Assembly: GCF_963576615.1 (NCBI RefSeq)
Contig: NC_088708.1
Span: 44,317,196-44,381,195, forward strand
From: Watersipora subatra
Lineage: Eukaryota > Bryozoa > Gymnolaemata > Cheilostomatida > Watersiporidae
Direction of reading: 5' to 3'
DNA length: 64,000 nucleotides
Part shown: positions 35,510-49,200 of the stretch, piece by piece
How positions within the stretch are numbered: position 1 is the first letter of the stretch
Layout: each line of letters opens with the position of its first letter
Notes under the pieces: model-generated
Told to the model about the DNA's origin: nothing
The model's input: only the letters and a program-made list of their open reading frames with translations
Databases searched by the model: none
Position numbers and translations under genes: made by a program

Positions 35510-36395
35510 AGCCTACAGATACAATATTCAGCTAATTGAAATGATGTGACAAACAGAATTGTACCTTGAAAAATACAATTTTTGCTTTTACCATCTGTCT
35601 GCAGTTTCTACTTCTCTCTCATCTTACTTCCCTTCATTCTTTTTGCTCACTGTCTCTTTCTCTCTTTGTTTTGACTTCCTTCTTTTCTGCCCTCACATTT
35701 TTATAACTCCTTTCACTGTGAACCTACCTTGTAAAATTGTTGTACACTATGTCACAGTGAGTGTTAAATGGTATTTAGACTCCAGGTACATACAGTGTGT
35801 TATCCTTGTCACAGCTATCGCAGTATCACTAGTAAGGCTGTATAAACTGTGTCACTAGTATTCAAGAAGGCCTTTGCAATGTTGTAGGAATGTTAGCTCA
35901 AGCGTGACTCCAACCTTCATTGCCATTTGACTTGCTAATATCTTGACTCCCAATCACCGATTAAAGCATTCCACACATAAAAGTAATATGCGGGCTCCTT
36001 ATGACACCTTGCTTGAGTCTAATTGTGGTGAGAGGAAATTTTGCAATTAGTTTGTGGAGTCATCATTTTACAGCAGTAAAAAGAACTGTTTAAATTATGG
36101 ATACAAAACAGACTGAAATAATACTGCTGGATTTAATATAAAGTAAAAACATCACACAGCTTTAAGAGATGACACATGCAAATTGATTAACTTTAATGTT
36201 ATTTGTGTCCCATGGTGTTGATTACCTGTACTGACATTAGTGAAAGCTTCATTAAACTACTAGCAGGAAAGTAGCTAAAGCGTAGTATATTTTGGTAATC
36301 TTTATAATCTCTCTCTAATCATATTATGTATATAAATGTATATATATATACAGTCAGGATTGTATATAGTCAGTGTATATACAGTATACTAAATG
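35510..36395. other. Upstream region of sulfotransferase gene B
   Basis: The acceptor context CTGTAG before GCTATG, and pyrimidine-rich sequence at 35580-35720, parallel the upstream region of gene A. A non-coding first exon and promoter are expected here or further right, but I could not place them. TA-rich simple sequence occupies about 36325-36390. Confidence 0.5.
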
Positions 36396-36397
36396 AA

Positions 36398-36770
36398 TGC
36401 CTGGCGATGCCCGGGTAATAAAATAATCTTTGGACAGAAAATTTATTTTCATTTAACATATGCAACATTTACCATTCTAACTTTTAAACTTCATATCATG
36501 AAAAAAATTCTTTTTAGTGCATCTCAAATGAATTAAGAAAAAAATAAAACAACTGTAAAAGTTTTCAAACTTTTCCAAACAACTTTAACCTTTAAATTTC
36601 ATATCGTAAAATAAGTTTTTTGTTGAAATAAATTAGGAGGTAAAATAAAACTGTAAAGGTGTTTAATTGTAAATTTGAAATCATTAGCAAGTAATGGCTA
36701 AATATAGTCTATTTTGCTATGATTACAATCAAACACTATTTGGTATACAATTATATGATTTCAGTTCATT
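36398..36770 (+). mobile_element. SINE-type repeat, 5' portion, abutting the 51-bp array
   Basis: GCCTGGCGATGCCCGGGTAATAAA and the following 300 bp align with 42207-42600 and more loosely with 15190-15340 and 43155-43290. At about 36768 the copy runs straight into the 51-bp minisatellite at a TTTCAGTGTTGGCATC sequence. Confidence 0.6.
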
Positions 36771-39700
36771 TCAGTGTTGGCATCATTGTACTGCTGGCAT
36801 CATTGTATAGAGGGGTATAGTTTCAGTGTTGGCATCATTGTACTGCTAGCATATTGTATAGAGGGATATAGTTTCAGTGTTGGCATCATTGTAGTGCTGG
36901 CATATTGTATAGAGGGGTATAGTTTCAGTGTTGGCATCATTGTAGTGCTGGCATATTGTATAGAGGGGTATAGTTTCAGTGTTGGCATCATTGTACTGCT
37001 GGCATATTGTATAGAGGGATATAGTTTCAGTGTTGGCATCATTGTAGTGCTGGCATATTGTATAGAGGGGTATAGTTTCAGTGTTGGCATCATTGTAGTG
37101 CTGGCATATTGTATAGAGGGGTATAGTTTCAGTGTTGGCATCATTGTACTGCTGGCATATTGTATAGAGGGATATAGTTTCAGTGTTGGCATCATTGTAG
37201 TGCTGGCATATTGTATAGAGGGGTATAGTTTCAGTGTTGGCATCATTGTAGTGCTGGCATATTGTATAGAGGGGTATAGTTTCAGTGTTGGCATCATTGT
37301 ACTGCTGGCATATTGTATAGAGGGGTATAGTTTCAGTGTTGGCATCATTGTACTGCTGGCATATTGTATAGAGGGATATAGTTTCAGTGTTGGCATCATT
37401 GTAGTGCTGGCATATTGTATAGAGGGGTATAGTTTCAGTGTTGGCATCATTGTACTGCTGGCATATTGTATAGAGGGGTATAGTTTCAGTGTTGGCATCA
37501 TTGTACTGCTGGCATATTGTATAGAGGGGTATAGTTTCAGTGTTGGCATCATTGTACTGCTGGCATATTGTATAGAGGGGTATAGTTTCAGTGTTGGCAT
37601 CATTGTAGTGCTGGCATATTGTATAGAGGGGTATAGTTTCAGTGTTGGCATCATTGTAGTGCTGGCATATTGTATAGAGGGGTATAGTTTCAGTGTTGGC
37701 ATCATTGTAGTGCTGGCATCATTGTATAGAGGGGTATAGTTTCAGTGTCGGCATCATTGTACTGCTGGCATCATTGTATAGAGGGGTATAGTTTCAGGGT
37801 TGGCATCATTGTACTGCTGGCATCATTGTATAGAGGGGTATAGTTTCAGTGTTGGCATCATTGTAGTGCTGGCATCATTGTATAGAGGGGTATAGTTTCA
37901 GTGTTGGCATCATTGTAGTGCTGGCATCATTGTATAGAGGGGTATAGTTTCAGTGTTGGCATCATTGTACTGCTGGCATATTGTATAGAGGGGTATAGTT
38001 TCAGTGTTGGCATCATTGTACTGCTGGCATATTGTATAGAGGGGTATAGTTTCAGTGTTGGCATCATTGTACTGCTGGCATATTGTATAGAGGGGTATAG
38101 TTTCAGTGTTGGCATCATTGTAGTGCTGGCATATTGTATAGAGGGGTATAGTTTCAGTGTTGGCATCATTGTAGTGCTGGCATATTGTATAGAGGGGTAT
38201 AGTTTCAGTGTTGGCATCATTGTACTGCTGGCATATTGTATAGAGGGGTATAGTTTCAGTGTTGGCATCATTGTAGTGCTGGCATATTGTATAGAGGGGT
38301 ATAGTTTCAGTGTTGGCATCATTGTACTGCTGGCATATTGTATAGAGGGGTATAGTTTCAGGGTTGGCATCATTGTAGTGCTGGCATATTGTATAGAGGG
38401 GTATAGTTTCAGTGTTGGCATCATTGTACTGCTGGCATATTGTATAGAGGGGTATAGTTTCAGTGTTGGCATCATTGTAGTGCTGGCATATTGTATAGAG
38501 GGGTATAGTTTCAGTGTTGGCATCATTGTACTGCTGGCATATTGTATAGAGGGGTATAGTTTCAGTGTTGGCATCATTGTAGTGCTGGCATATTGTATAG
38601 AGGGGTATAGTTTCAGTGTTGGCATCATTGTACTGCTGGCATATTGTATAGAGGGGTATAGTTTCAGTGTTGGCATCATTGTAGTGCTGGCATCATTGTA
38701 TAGAGGGGTATAGTTTCAGTGTTGGCATCATTGTACTGCTGGCATATTGTATAGAGGGGTATAGTTTCAGTGTTGGCATCATTGTAGTGCTGGCATATTG
38801 TATAGAGGGGTATAGTTTCAGTGTTGGCATCATTGTACTGCTGGCATATTGTATAGAGGGGTATAGTTTCAGGGTTGGCATCATTGTAGTGCTGGCATAT
38901 TGTATAGAGGGGTATAGTTTCAGTGTTGGCATCATTGTACTGCTGGCATATTGTATAGAGGGGTATAGTTTCAGTGTTGGCATCATTGTACTGCTGGCAT
39001 ATTGTATAGAGGGGTATAGTTTCAGTGTTGGCATCATTGTAGTGCTGGCATATTGTATAGAGGGGTATAGTTTCAGGGTTGGCATCATTGTACTGCTGGC
39101 ATATTGTATAGAGGGGTATAGTTTCAGTGTTGGCATCATTGTAGTGCTGGCATATTGTATAGAGGGGTATAGTTTCAGTGTTGGCATCATTGTACTGCTG
39201 GCATATTGTATAGAGGGGTATAGTTTCAGTGTTGGCATCATTGTACTGCTGGCATATTGTATAGAGGGGTATAGTTTCAGTGTTGGCATCATTGTAGTGC
39301 TGGCATATTGTATAGAGGGGTATAGTTTCAGTGTTGGCATCATTGTACTGCTGGCATATTGTATAGAGGGGTATAGTTTCAGTGTTGGCATCATTGTACT
39401 GCTGGCATATTGTATAGAGGGGTATAGTTTCAGTGTTGGCATCATTGTAGTGCTGGCATATTGTATAGAGGGGTATAGTTTCAGTGTTGGCATCATTGTA
39501 GTGCTGGCATATTGTATAGAGGGGTATAGTTTCAGTGTTGGCATCATTGTAGTGCTGGCATATTGTATAGAGGGGTATAGTTTCAGTGTTGGCATCATTG
39601 TACTGCTGGCATATTGTATAGAGGGGTATAGTTTCAGTGTTGGCATCATTGTACTGCTGGCATATTGTATAGAGGGGTATAGTTTCAGGGTTGGCATCAT

Positions 39701-41318
39701 TGTAGTGCTGGCATATTGTATAGAGGGGTATAGTTTCAGTGTTGGCATCATTGTAGTGCTGGCATATTGTATAGAGGGGTATAGTTTCAGTGTTGGCATC
39801 ATTGTAGTGCTGGCATATTGTATAGAGGGGTATAGTTTCAGGGTTGGCATCATTGTAGTGCTGGCATATTGTATAGAGGGGTATAGTTTCAGTGTTGGCA
39901 TCATTGTACTGCTGGCATATTGTATAGAGGGGTATAGTTTCAGGGTTGGCATCATCGTAGTGCTAGCATATTGTATAGAGGGGTATAGTTTCAGGGTTGG
40001 CATCATTGTAGTGCTGGCATATTGTATAGAGGGGTATAGTTTCAGTGTTGGCATCATTGTACTGCTGGCATATTGTATAGAGGGGTATAGTTTCAGTGTT
40101 GGCATCATTGTACTGCTGGCATATTGTATAGAGGGGTATAGTTTCAGTGTTGGCATCATTGTAGTGCTGGCATATTGTATAGAGGGGTATAGTTTCAGGG
40201 TTGGCATCATTGTACTGCTGGCATATTGTATAGAGGGGTATAGTTTCAGTGTTGGCATCATTGTACTGCTGGCATATTGTATAGAGGGGTATAGTTTCAG
40301 TGTTGGCATCATTGTACTGCTGGCATATTGTATAGAGGGGTATAGTTTCAGTGTTGGCATCATTGTACTGCTGGCATATTGTATAGAGGGGTATAGTTTC
40401 AGGGTTGGCATCATTGTAGTGCTGGCATATTGTATAGAGGGGTATAGTTTCAGTGTTGGCATCATTGTACTGCTGGCATATTGTATAGAGGGGTATAGTT
40501 TCAGTGTTGGCATCATTGTACTGCTGGCATATTGTATAGAGGGGTATAGTTTCAGTGTTGGCATCATTGTACTGCTGGCATATTGTATAGAGGGGTATAG
40601 TTTCAGTGTCGGCATCATTGTACTGCTGGCATCATTGTATAGAGGGGTATAGTTTCAGTGTTGGCATCATTGTAGTGCTGGCATCATTGTATAGAGGGGT
40701 ATAGTTTCAGTGTTGGCATCATTGTAGTGCTGGCATATTGTATAGAGGGGTATAGTTTCAGTGTTGGCATCATTGTACTGCTGGCATCATTGTATAGAGG
40801 GGTATAGTTTCAGTGTTGGCATCATTGTACTGCTGGCATATTGTATAGAGGGGTATAGTTTCAGTGTTGGCATCATTGTAGTGCTGGCATCATTGTATAG
40901 AGGGGTATAGTTTCAGTGTTGGCATCATTGTAGTGCTGGCATATTGTATAGAGGGGTATAGTTTCAGGGTTGGCATCATTGTACTGCTGGCATATTGTAT
41001 AGAGGGGTATAGTTTCAGTGTTGGCATCATTGTAGTGCTGGCATATTGTATAGAGGGGTATAGTTTCAGTGTTGGCATCATTGTAGTGCTGGCATATTGT
41101 ATAGAGGGGTATAGTTTCAGTGTTGGCATCATTGTACTGCTGGCATATTGTATAGAGGGGTATAGTTTCAGTGTTGGCATCATTGTACTGCTGGCATATT
41201 GTATAGAGGGGTATAGTTTCAGTGTTGGCATCATTGTAGTGCTGGCATATTGTATAGAGGGGTATAGTTTCAGTGTTGGCATCATTGTAGTGCTGGCATA
41301 TTGTATAGAGGGGTATAG
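36768..41318. repeat. Minisatellite, 51-bp unit, about 89 copies
   Basis: The unit runs TAGAGGGGTATAGTTTCAGT, GTTGGCATCATTGTAGTGCT, GGCATATTGTA. Common variants are GTACTGCTGG versus GTAGTGCTGG, CAGGGTTGG versus CAGTGTTGG, and a 52-bp form with GGCATCATTGTA in place of GGCATATTGTA. The 52-bp forms break the frame and cluster near 37710-37930, 38690 and 40630-40880. Elsewhere 17-codon periodicity gives open frames up to 641 codons, which are not genes. The array lies between genes B and C. Confidence 0.97.
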
Positions 41319-42010
41319 AAACTTATGGTAACTATCTAATGCAATCACCTTCTAGTAAAAATCATGACAATCATTATAATTAAAAAATAGCAAAAAAACA
41401 ATATGTTAACCTTAATAACTATAGTTACCTACAATAATCTTAGTGTATTCTGTCGTTATGATCTGCAAGAAAATGTAACATTACAATGTACTACATGCAG
41501 TACGTACCATGGAAAGTTTTTACATCAAGAAAGACGTGCAATATACACGCTGAATCTAACTTGAATGAATTTTGCTCACTAAACACATATTTGAAAGAAG
41601 TTTTAGTACGTATCTTAGTACACTTGAAACTTTGAACTAAAATTTTATTACTTATCTGTTTGCGAATCTTTTTTTACCATAATGGATAACGCTGAGCTCA
41701 GATAGCTAGCAACGTATATCTCTTTACAGCATTGTTGGAGGTATTTCGATAAATAGCATATCAACATTGTTGTTATTTCGTCGTAATCAGTACAACAATC
41801 GCCAAATTTTAATTGTGAAGGAAACTTTTGTTGATATGGTATGGTGCAAAAACAACTTTCCCATAATATGGCAAAGACAAAAAAGCATTGTGTTTCATAG
41901 AGTTGAGAAAAAATATTTTAGAACAGGTGCATCGTAACCTGTATCAATTAATACGCCATTTAGTGTGAGCAATCGAGAAAAGGCTTTACGATATATAATA
42001 TGAGCAGTAA
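41319..42010. other. Spacer, nothing recognised
   Basis: Unique AT-rich sequence follows the satellite. No open frame with recognisable content, no inverted repeats and no homologous segment elsewhere in the window were noticed. Confidence 0.5.
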
Positions 42011-42014
42011 AATT

Positions 42015-42115
42015 GTAAGTACAGTGTAGCTTAGTGGGTAAATGTGCGGTTAAAAATTTGTGGTTGCAATTTTTGTGAGTTCAAATCCAGCATGAAGCGA
42101 GTTTCTCAATCCAAG
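42015..42115 (+). mobile_element. tRNA-derived SINE head
   Basis: GTAGCTTAGTGGGTAAATG resembles a Pol III A box with flanks, and GTGAGTTCAAATCC about 45 bp later resembles a B box. Spacing is tRNA-like, but the stems do not pair as in a functional tRNA. It is followed by a simple-sequence segment and the next repeat at 42207. Confidence 0.5.
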
Positions 42116-42206
42116 ATTTTAGCAGCTGTATATGGGAAGACAGATAATAACAGATAATGACATTGACAAGCTTTGAGATGCATAGATTACTACTATACTA
42201 CTACAA

Positions 42207-42650
42207 ATACTAGCTGAGTGCCCGGCGTTGTCCCGGTAATAAAAAAGTATTTGCGCAAACAATTTATCTTTATTTAACGTATAACAACAGTTATCTTTCT
42301 AACGTTCAAACTTTATATCATGAGAAAAGTGTTTTGGGCAGTTAAAATAAATTTAGAGTAAAAATAAAACAACTGTTAAGGCTTTCAAACTTTTTCAAAC
42401 AACTGCTAGTTTTAAATTTCATATCATAAAAAAAGAGTTTTGTGCAGTTGAAATAAACTAAGACACAAAATAAAACAACTGGAAAGGTGTTTAGATGTAA
42501 ATGTAAAATAATTAGCAATCAATGACTAAACAAAATCTGTTTTGCTATGATTACAATAAAAAATTATTCGGTATGCAATTATATGATTTTAATTGATTTC
42601 AATGTTGGCATCGTAAGGCAAAAATTATGTATAGAGGAGAGTTAGACACT
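42207..42650 (+). mobile_element. SINE-type repeat with the unamplified ancestor of the 51-bp unit
   Basis: CTAGCTGAGTGCCCGGCG and the following sequence align with 36398-36770. At 42595-42645 it contains AATGTTGGCATCGTAAGG and then TATGTATAGAGGAGAG, a single-copy relative of the 51-bp satellite unit at exactly the position where the other copy runs into the array. Confidence 0.6.
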
Positions 42651-43149
42651 CGAGTTAGCATGTTCACTCGAGTAAGCCTTAAAGCTCAATTCACAAAGTA
42701 ATTGAATTTAATCGATTTTCTGGTATCTTTTACTTACTGTAGAATTGAAATGACTAGGCGCATCCTACCAGTATAAAATCGATTCTTTATCAATCATTTT
42801 GAATCACTTTGAATCGATTCTTTACCACCATCATACACAAATTGAATTGTTTCTTTACTGCTGCCATACACAAATTGAATCGATTGTTTGCTGCCGTCTT
42901 AATCAAATTGAATCGATTCTCCATTTTTTCAAGGAGCAAAAAGATTCCAACCAATGCTTCTCTTTATTATTACTCTCAGTCTCTCTATGATTACTAATTT
43001 ATTATTGCGGTGATGGAAATTTCATCATGGACAGTGTTATCTTATCAAACCAATCGGTTAATTGTAAGCGCAGTCCAGTTTTGTCAGCCACACACGTTTA
43101 ACTTTTTATAAACCTTGATCTCATCGAGTATGTTTTATTTGTCGATAAT

Positions 43150-43600
43150 ATGTAGTACTAGCTGTGCTACCTGTTGCCCGGGTAATAAAATAATATTTGA
43201 TCAAAAAATTGATTTGTATTTAACCTATAATAACATTTGCCATTTCAACTTTCCAACTACATATCATGAGAGAAGTGTTTTGTGTAATAAGAGTTGCCTG
43301 GCAGATTGCCAACGAAAAATTTTAGTAAGCTAACTAATGACAATCACTTACACAATCACCCTGCTTATTACGCAAAGCCTTTGGGTACTAGCTGTAATAT
43401 AATGACTTATATCGGCAGGCTAGCAACTCAATCTCGTTGGCCAAATGGGTACGGTGTCGGGCTGGTGAATGGAAGGGCTGATGTCAATTCTTCCTCGGTA
43501 CGGATTCTTTATTCCAAATACATGTAGTTATAGCTATAGTTAATAGTTATAGCTGGAGGGACATACACACATACTTTAAGAAATATATATATGTATAGCT
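43150..43600 (+). mobile_element. SINE-type repeat, near full-length copy
   Basis: It starts at GCTGTGCTACCTGTTGCCCGG. The tRNA-like part is at about 43438-43503 (GGCCAAATGGGTACGGTG as A-box region, and GGCTGATGTCAATTC as a decayed B box), ending in TAGCTGGAGGGACATACACA and TA-rich sequence. It aligns along its whole length with 15186-15640. Confidence 0.6.
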
Positions 43601-45235
43601 TATTATTGATGTACCACGCCGTTTTGTCATGCTACTGAATGTAACTACGTCCTACGCAGATGTCTAGATTTATCACTCAGGACTCAGTGGTAGGTTGCAC
43701 CTAATTGGTTGGTCTTGTTGTTCCCAGTTTTGTTGGCAAGATTTTCTCTCGCCGGATAAGTAGTTTCACTAGTGTAGTGATTTCACTAATTAATTCAATA
43801 TTTGACAAACATATTTTATTAACTTACTGACAACAACAACACTCTTTCGTTTTTACCATATTATTATAATCATACTTTAGTTATGATGGACACTAGTGAA
43901 AGTGGCAAAAAGTGCTATTTAGTTGAAACTATAGATGACAGATATTAAAAATTTATTATATGTACATTACGGATAATTTCATAAATAAAAAAATTAAGCC
44001 TTGATCTGAAGCCTGTTTAAACAGAAATGCTAATTAATAGGCGAGGAACTAATAAAATGTATGTTAGTGACAAATCAAAATTATGATTTGATTCAACTAA
44101 ACTTAAAGTTTAATCATTATCTTTTAAAGATTTGTAAGATTTATATATAATAATATAATATATATATATATATATATATATAATATAATTATAATATAAT
44201 GAGAAATTGAGCAACTGCTTTGTAAATTTTTAGTTTAAGAGAAGCTGTTTGAATAGTATTTGTCAACAGTCAAAATGTTTAACAAAAGTGATACTAAGTG
44301 AACCACATATTGAAATAAGTATGTAATCATTAGACATAAGACAACCATTAAGTATTACAATTAAATGTTTATCATTTTAGCTAGTATATGTCTATTGCTA
44401 CAGTTTGTTAGATGCGAAGGTCTGTCATACATATTCCTCTATAGACTGCAGATTTTTATATTTACTTTTATATAAATTGAGTGTTACATAGTAACCGTAA
44501 TAATCAAACATGTTTATATTGCAATTTTGATAAAAAGGTGACGCATTTTGAAAAAATGTTATATGTAATAAAAGATTACCATGCTGTCTCAAAGCTATTG
44601 TCGGAGAATAGCTAGGCTCCTGTTAACAGAAAAAAAAGCCATTATTAAAACCAAAGGAATTCTGAAAATTCTTTGAAAATGGTAGTAAATAGCTAGTTGT
44701 ATCGAACCAAAATTGTTGGCACTCGAGCTACCTATTATCTCTCTCTGTTAGAGTTATTTTACCTTGCTTTGTAACTGTAAAAATAGCACACAAAAGAGAA
44801 AATGATTTCCATTTATTATTTAAAGCTGATTTTTAAAAAAGCAGTAAAAAACACAACCAATCAGCACAGATGATTATTTTTTGTCAGTATCTAACTTCTC
44901 TTGTAAAAAAATGACCTAAACTTCATATTCGTAGCACTCATCTACATTCTAGTTAAAACTTCATTTGCATCAAATGGTGAAGTGATATAAGGAGTGTCTA
45001 AGATCACCACGCTAACCAGCTAACTAAATCTCTTGAGCAAAGAGAGAGCTGGTCTCATTACTTTCTAGTAATATAGTTTGTTTCTGATTCTAATTCTCAT
45101 TCTGTTCTTGTGGTCACTGCTCAACCTTAAATTGCTTTAGTTGTTACACTAAACCTGATGAAATCTGTCACTCTACTCTATTGTGATTATATGAAAATAA
45201 TTTTTGACACAAAGCAGTATTAACGTCCTGAACTA
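43601..45235. other. Spacer with TA microsatellite, no gene seen
   Basis: A (TA)n tract with interruptions occupies about 44146-44205. The remainder is AT-rich unique sequence with no supported reading frame. Confidence 0.5.
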
Positions 45236-45239
45236 CTTT

Positions 45240-45935
45240 GGTCTATATAGCATGACATGTAAGTTACTCACCATAATTCTATATAACAACACATGTAAGT
45301 TGCTCAACATTGTTCTATATAGTATCACGTGTAAATTACTCACCATGGTTCCATATAGTATCACATGATTGTTACTCAACATGGTTCTATATAGTATCAC
45401 ATGTAAGTTACTCACCATGGTTCCATATAGTAACACATGCATGTTGCTCACCATGGTTCTATATAGTATCACATGTAAGTTACTCACCATGGTTCTATAT
45501 AGTATCACTTGTAAGTTACTCACCATGGTTCTATATAGTATCACATGTAGGTTACTCACCATAGTTCTATATAGTATCACATGTAAGTTACTCACCATGG
45601 TTCTATACAGTATCACATGTAGGTTACTCACCATAGTTCTATATAGTATCACATGTAAGTTACTCACCATGGTTCTATATAGTATCACATGTAAGTTACT
45701 CATCATGGTTCTATATAGTATCGCATGTAAGTTACTCACCATGGTTCTATACAGTATCACATGTAGGTTACTCACCATAGTTCTATATAGTATCGCATGT
45801 AAGTTACTCACCATGGTTCTATATAGTATCACATGTAAGTTACTCATCATGGTTCTATATAGTATCGCATGTAGGTTACTCACCATAGTTCTATATAGTA
45901 TCACATGTAAGGTACTCACCATGGTTCTTTATAGA
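45240..45935. repeat. Minisatellite, 36-bp unit, about 19 copies
   Basis: The unit is TTCTATATAGTATCACATGT then AAGTTACTCACCATGG. Variants include GCATGTAAG, ATGTAGGTT and CATAGTT. The period of 36 keeps frames open on both strands (229 and 197 codons), which are artefacts. It lies about 350 bp past the stop codon of gene C. Confidence 0.93.
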
Positions 45936-46287
45936 ACTATCAGGGAAGACGATTACAGTTGATTCGTTACATCGACCCTTTGTTAACAATTGGTATGCCC
46001 CTAATAGTTATGGGTAGCCGTAAATAATCATGTTTTTTTAAAAATTCTTTACTTGCATTAGTTTCTGAAAAATTTTTGACCAAGACATTTTTATTATCCA
46101 AGTTGATTCCATATAATGATTCTATGAATATACATGTATTAAATATCTTTAAATATGACAATAATTTTGACAATATACAGATTTCAGGACTGCCTTTGAA
46201 CCAACTATGTTTTCTTCGTTTACATCTACTATATATAATAATGTTAGACTCAGAGACCTTTTGTCACTCATGTTTAGTACCACATAG

Positions 46288-49200
46288 TCAGAACTGTAAG
46301 GACTTGATGAATTTCTGATGAAGTTCTGGATGATTCCGCAGTTCTTGATTGTAATGTTTCATAAACTGCTCATGTTGCTCTTCAGTAAAGTGATTCCGCC
46401 AGTCACCAACAACTCCTAAAATATATATGAGCATTTTCATCCAGATGATCATGCTCACTGATTAAAGTGCATAAATTCTGCTAAATGTAAATTAATATGC
46501 GTTCTGGTAGTCAATATGTCAGTTACTGTGAAAGTAAGTCAAATGTATAGTTTTTACTGTAAAAGTGGCAGTTTTTTCAACTGAGTTTTGTATACTCCAC
46601 TTGCTATAATATGCATAAGTTATTACCGTAGTTTCACAGACGTGTTTACTAAATTAACTCAAAACCAATGGCAGTTTAAGATCCACAAAAAAATCTTTTT
46701 AAGGTAGCTTGCATTATGCAGTTTTGCATTAGCATATTGAATCAAATCCATCGTATTTGCTCCGTACAAGGTTGTCAAGTAAGTTGTGAATGTATCTTTA
46801 TTTTTACTTAGTAAGATAACAAGTAGGTTTTGTCATCTCTCAGTCAGTGTATTAACTAGCAGTAGCCGATTTATTGTACCATACATAATTCAACTTATTA
46901 TACAAATTGAAATATAATATTTTGGTATGTTTCTGTACAGTTCAGTGCAACGCCAAATTTAATACAATAATGTAATGCATCTTTATAGGTTTTTATATGT
47001 TACACTAGAATACAATATAATATTAGATTGTAGATATGCTATAATAATAAATAATAAAATATCATGTAACAAGGTACTATAAAATATATAAAAAATACGG
47101 TATGATATGCTGTAGCTAAGGGTAACATATTCTATATTAACATAATACAATACAACATAATGTAATATTACATAATATAATATGCTATAATATATTATAA
47201 TATCATGTAATATAATATATTTTAATGTTATAATCTGTTTTATTATTATATTTTATAATAGATTATAATATAATATATTAGTATATATAATAATATATAT
47301 AATATGTAATATATTATTATAAAATCCATCTACAAACTATAATATAGTAACAGACCTTTTCTATACATAGTATAGCCTTCAACAAAAGAGTCTCCCAATT
47401 CCTCAACTTCTTTTTCTCTCTTACTAACTTTCATCTTCTCAATTGATGTCTCGGCTGCAATCTGCTCCAATAATTCTTGCTCTGCCTCCACTTCTAGAAA
47501 TTTAGCAATTTCTCTAATAACCTTCACAGGGTCCTATAACATACACAGAGATTATACTGAGCTAGTAGATTAGAGGTGGTATCTATGAGTCAATTATGGA
47601 TGAAGGTTTAGTAAAGATCACACTTTCTTTGAAACTGTTGAAGGTCTGTTGATAGTGAAACCATTTAATGATACAGAGGTCTGATTTTTTCTGTTTTTCT
47701 TTGTGTCAAATCCATTTTCAATCCTCGCAAATGACAAATATATTAAAAAAAGAAAAATATTCAGTAAAAATTAAACCCATAAAATTCAATTAAAATACAT
47801 AAAAAGATTTTGAATCCTAAACTTACATACAGAGATCTATTTTTATTACACGAAAGTTAAAGTTTTTGGTAGTTATGTTATCTTGCAAGCTATATATAAT
47901 GTTTACTGTTTGCTTGTGTTGGACCAGGATTTGCTGTCAGAGGATGTGCTATAGTTTATCATCATATGTTTACAAAAACCATCAACTGGTATTACTCTTA
48001 CTCTCACCTCCTTCAATTCCTCATAGAAAACTGGCAGGTAGTTGGAATTCCCATGACACCGTGTCCACCAATCACAAGTGTAAACACTCCAAGTAGAGCT
48101 TATCACTACAAGAATACAATGTAATTGTTAATACATGTTAATAACATTATAGCTTACTATTATAGATGTCTATGGGCTACAGGAGATATCGAGTAAACTT
48201 AAAGAGATTACTATTTGTAAAAAATATTCAACTTATTTGACTTGCATAAACTGGCTATATGACATTTATAGAGCGAACATGTTTTTATGGGCTATCCATT
48301 AGATCAGTGCTGAGTCCTTTATTACATACATAAGCAACAGAAGTAGCAAGTATTGTAACAAAGCTTTCATTAAACTTTTCCAGTAGTTTGTTAGCCTCTA
48401 TTCATAATACATGTTTGGCTGCTTCTCTGGCTCCCCTATAGGTTTCTTACTATTACTGTGTCTTTCAGTAATTTCAAGTGTGTTAGAGTTTCAATGTTGA
48501 GAGAGTAACAGTATTACCAGAGCCAGGATAGCAAAATATGGGATGAATTTTGTAACTGGTAGGGAAGTAGGCGTCAGTCCTTCCTATCCTTACATCAACC
48601 ATGTTAGGACTCGAGCTAAAACATATCTAAATGTACTATACATATATACTTCTCTCTTTGTCCCAGAATAGCTTGCTGATGTAATCATCCCAATCATATG
48701 CCAGGGCTGTTCCATTAACGCCTGATTTGGTATGGTGATAAAATGACACAGCAATATCTGCAGGATTTCGATGAACTTGTATGATTTTACCTCTAAAGAA
48801 GACAAACATTGCACAACTTAGTTATTACAAGTATTCGTTATCTGATTATATTTTATTCATGAAGTTATAGCAACTGATCTTTAGCTGGCTGCAAAGGATT
48901 TCAGCTAGAAAAAAGTTTAGCCTTTGTTGATTCCTTTTGATAGCACTCATTTTGTATATCAATAACCAGATACCTGAAACCTTTACTATAATAAGAGCCA
49001 TTTTTCCAAGTGCATGAAGTCTCTATATATATTTTTCAAACTTTGTGTGTTTGTCCAGCTATAGCTATTAAAATCTTGTAATAGAGAAAATGCATGGCAG
49101 AGGATTTGATCTCATACCCACCCATTCACGAGCCTAATCCCCTACCAATTAGGCCAAACAAGCTTGATGGATTCATTAGACGATATATGTCGCTATATGA

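Noticed and set aside
36774-41348. Open frames of 132-641 codons on both strands
   Set aside because: They are translations of the 51-bp satellite. A period divisible by three keeps frames open on both strands; there is no non-repeat domain, start context or splice support.
45233-45962. Frames of 197 and 229 codons
   Set aside because: Artefacts of the 36-bp array; both strands are open at once.
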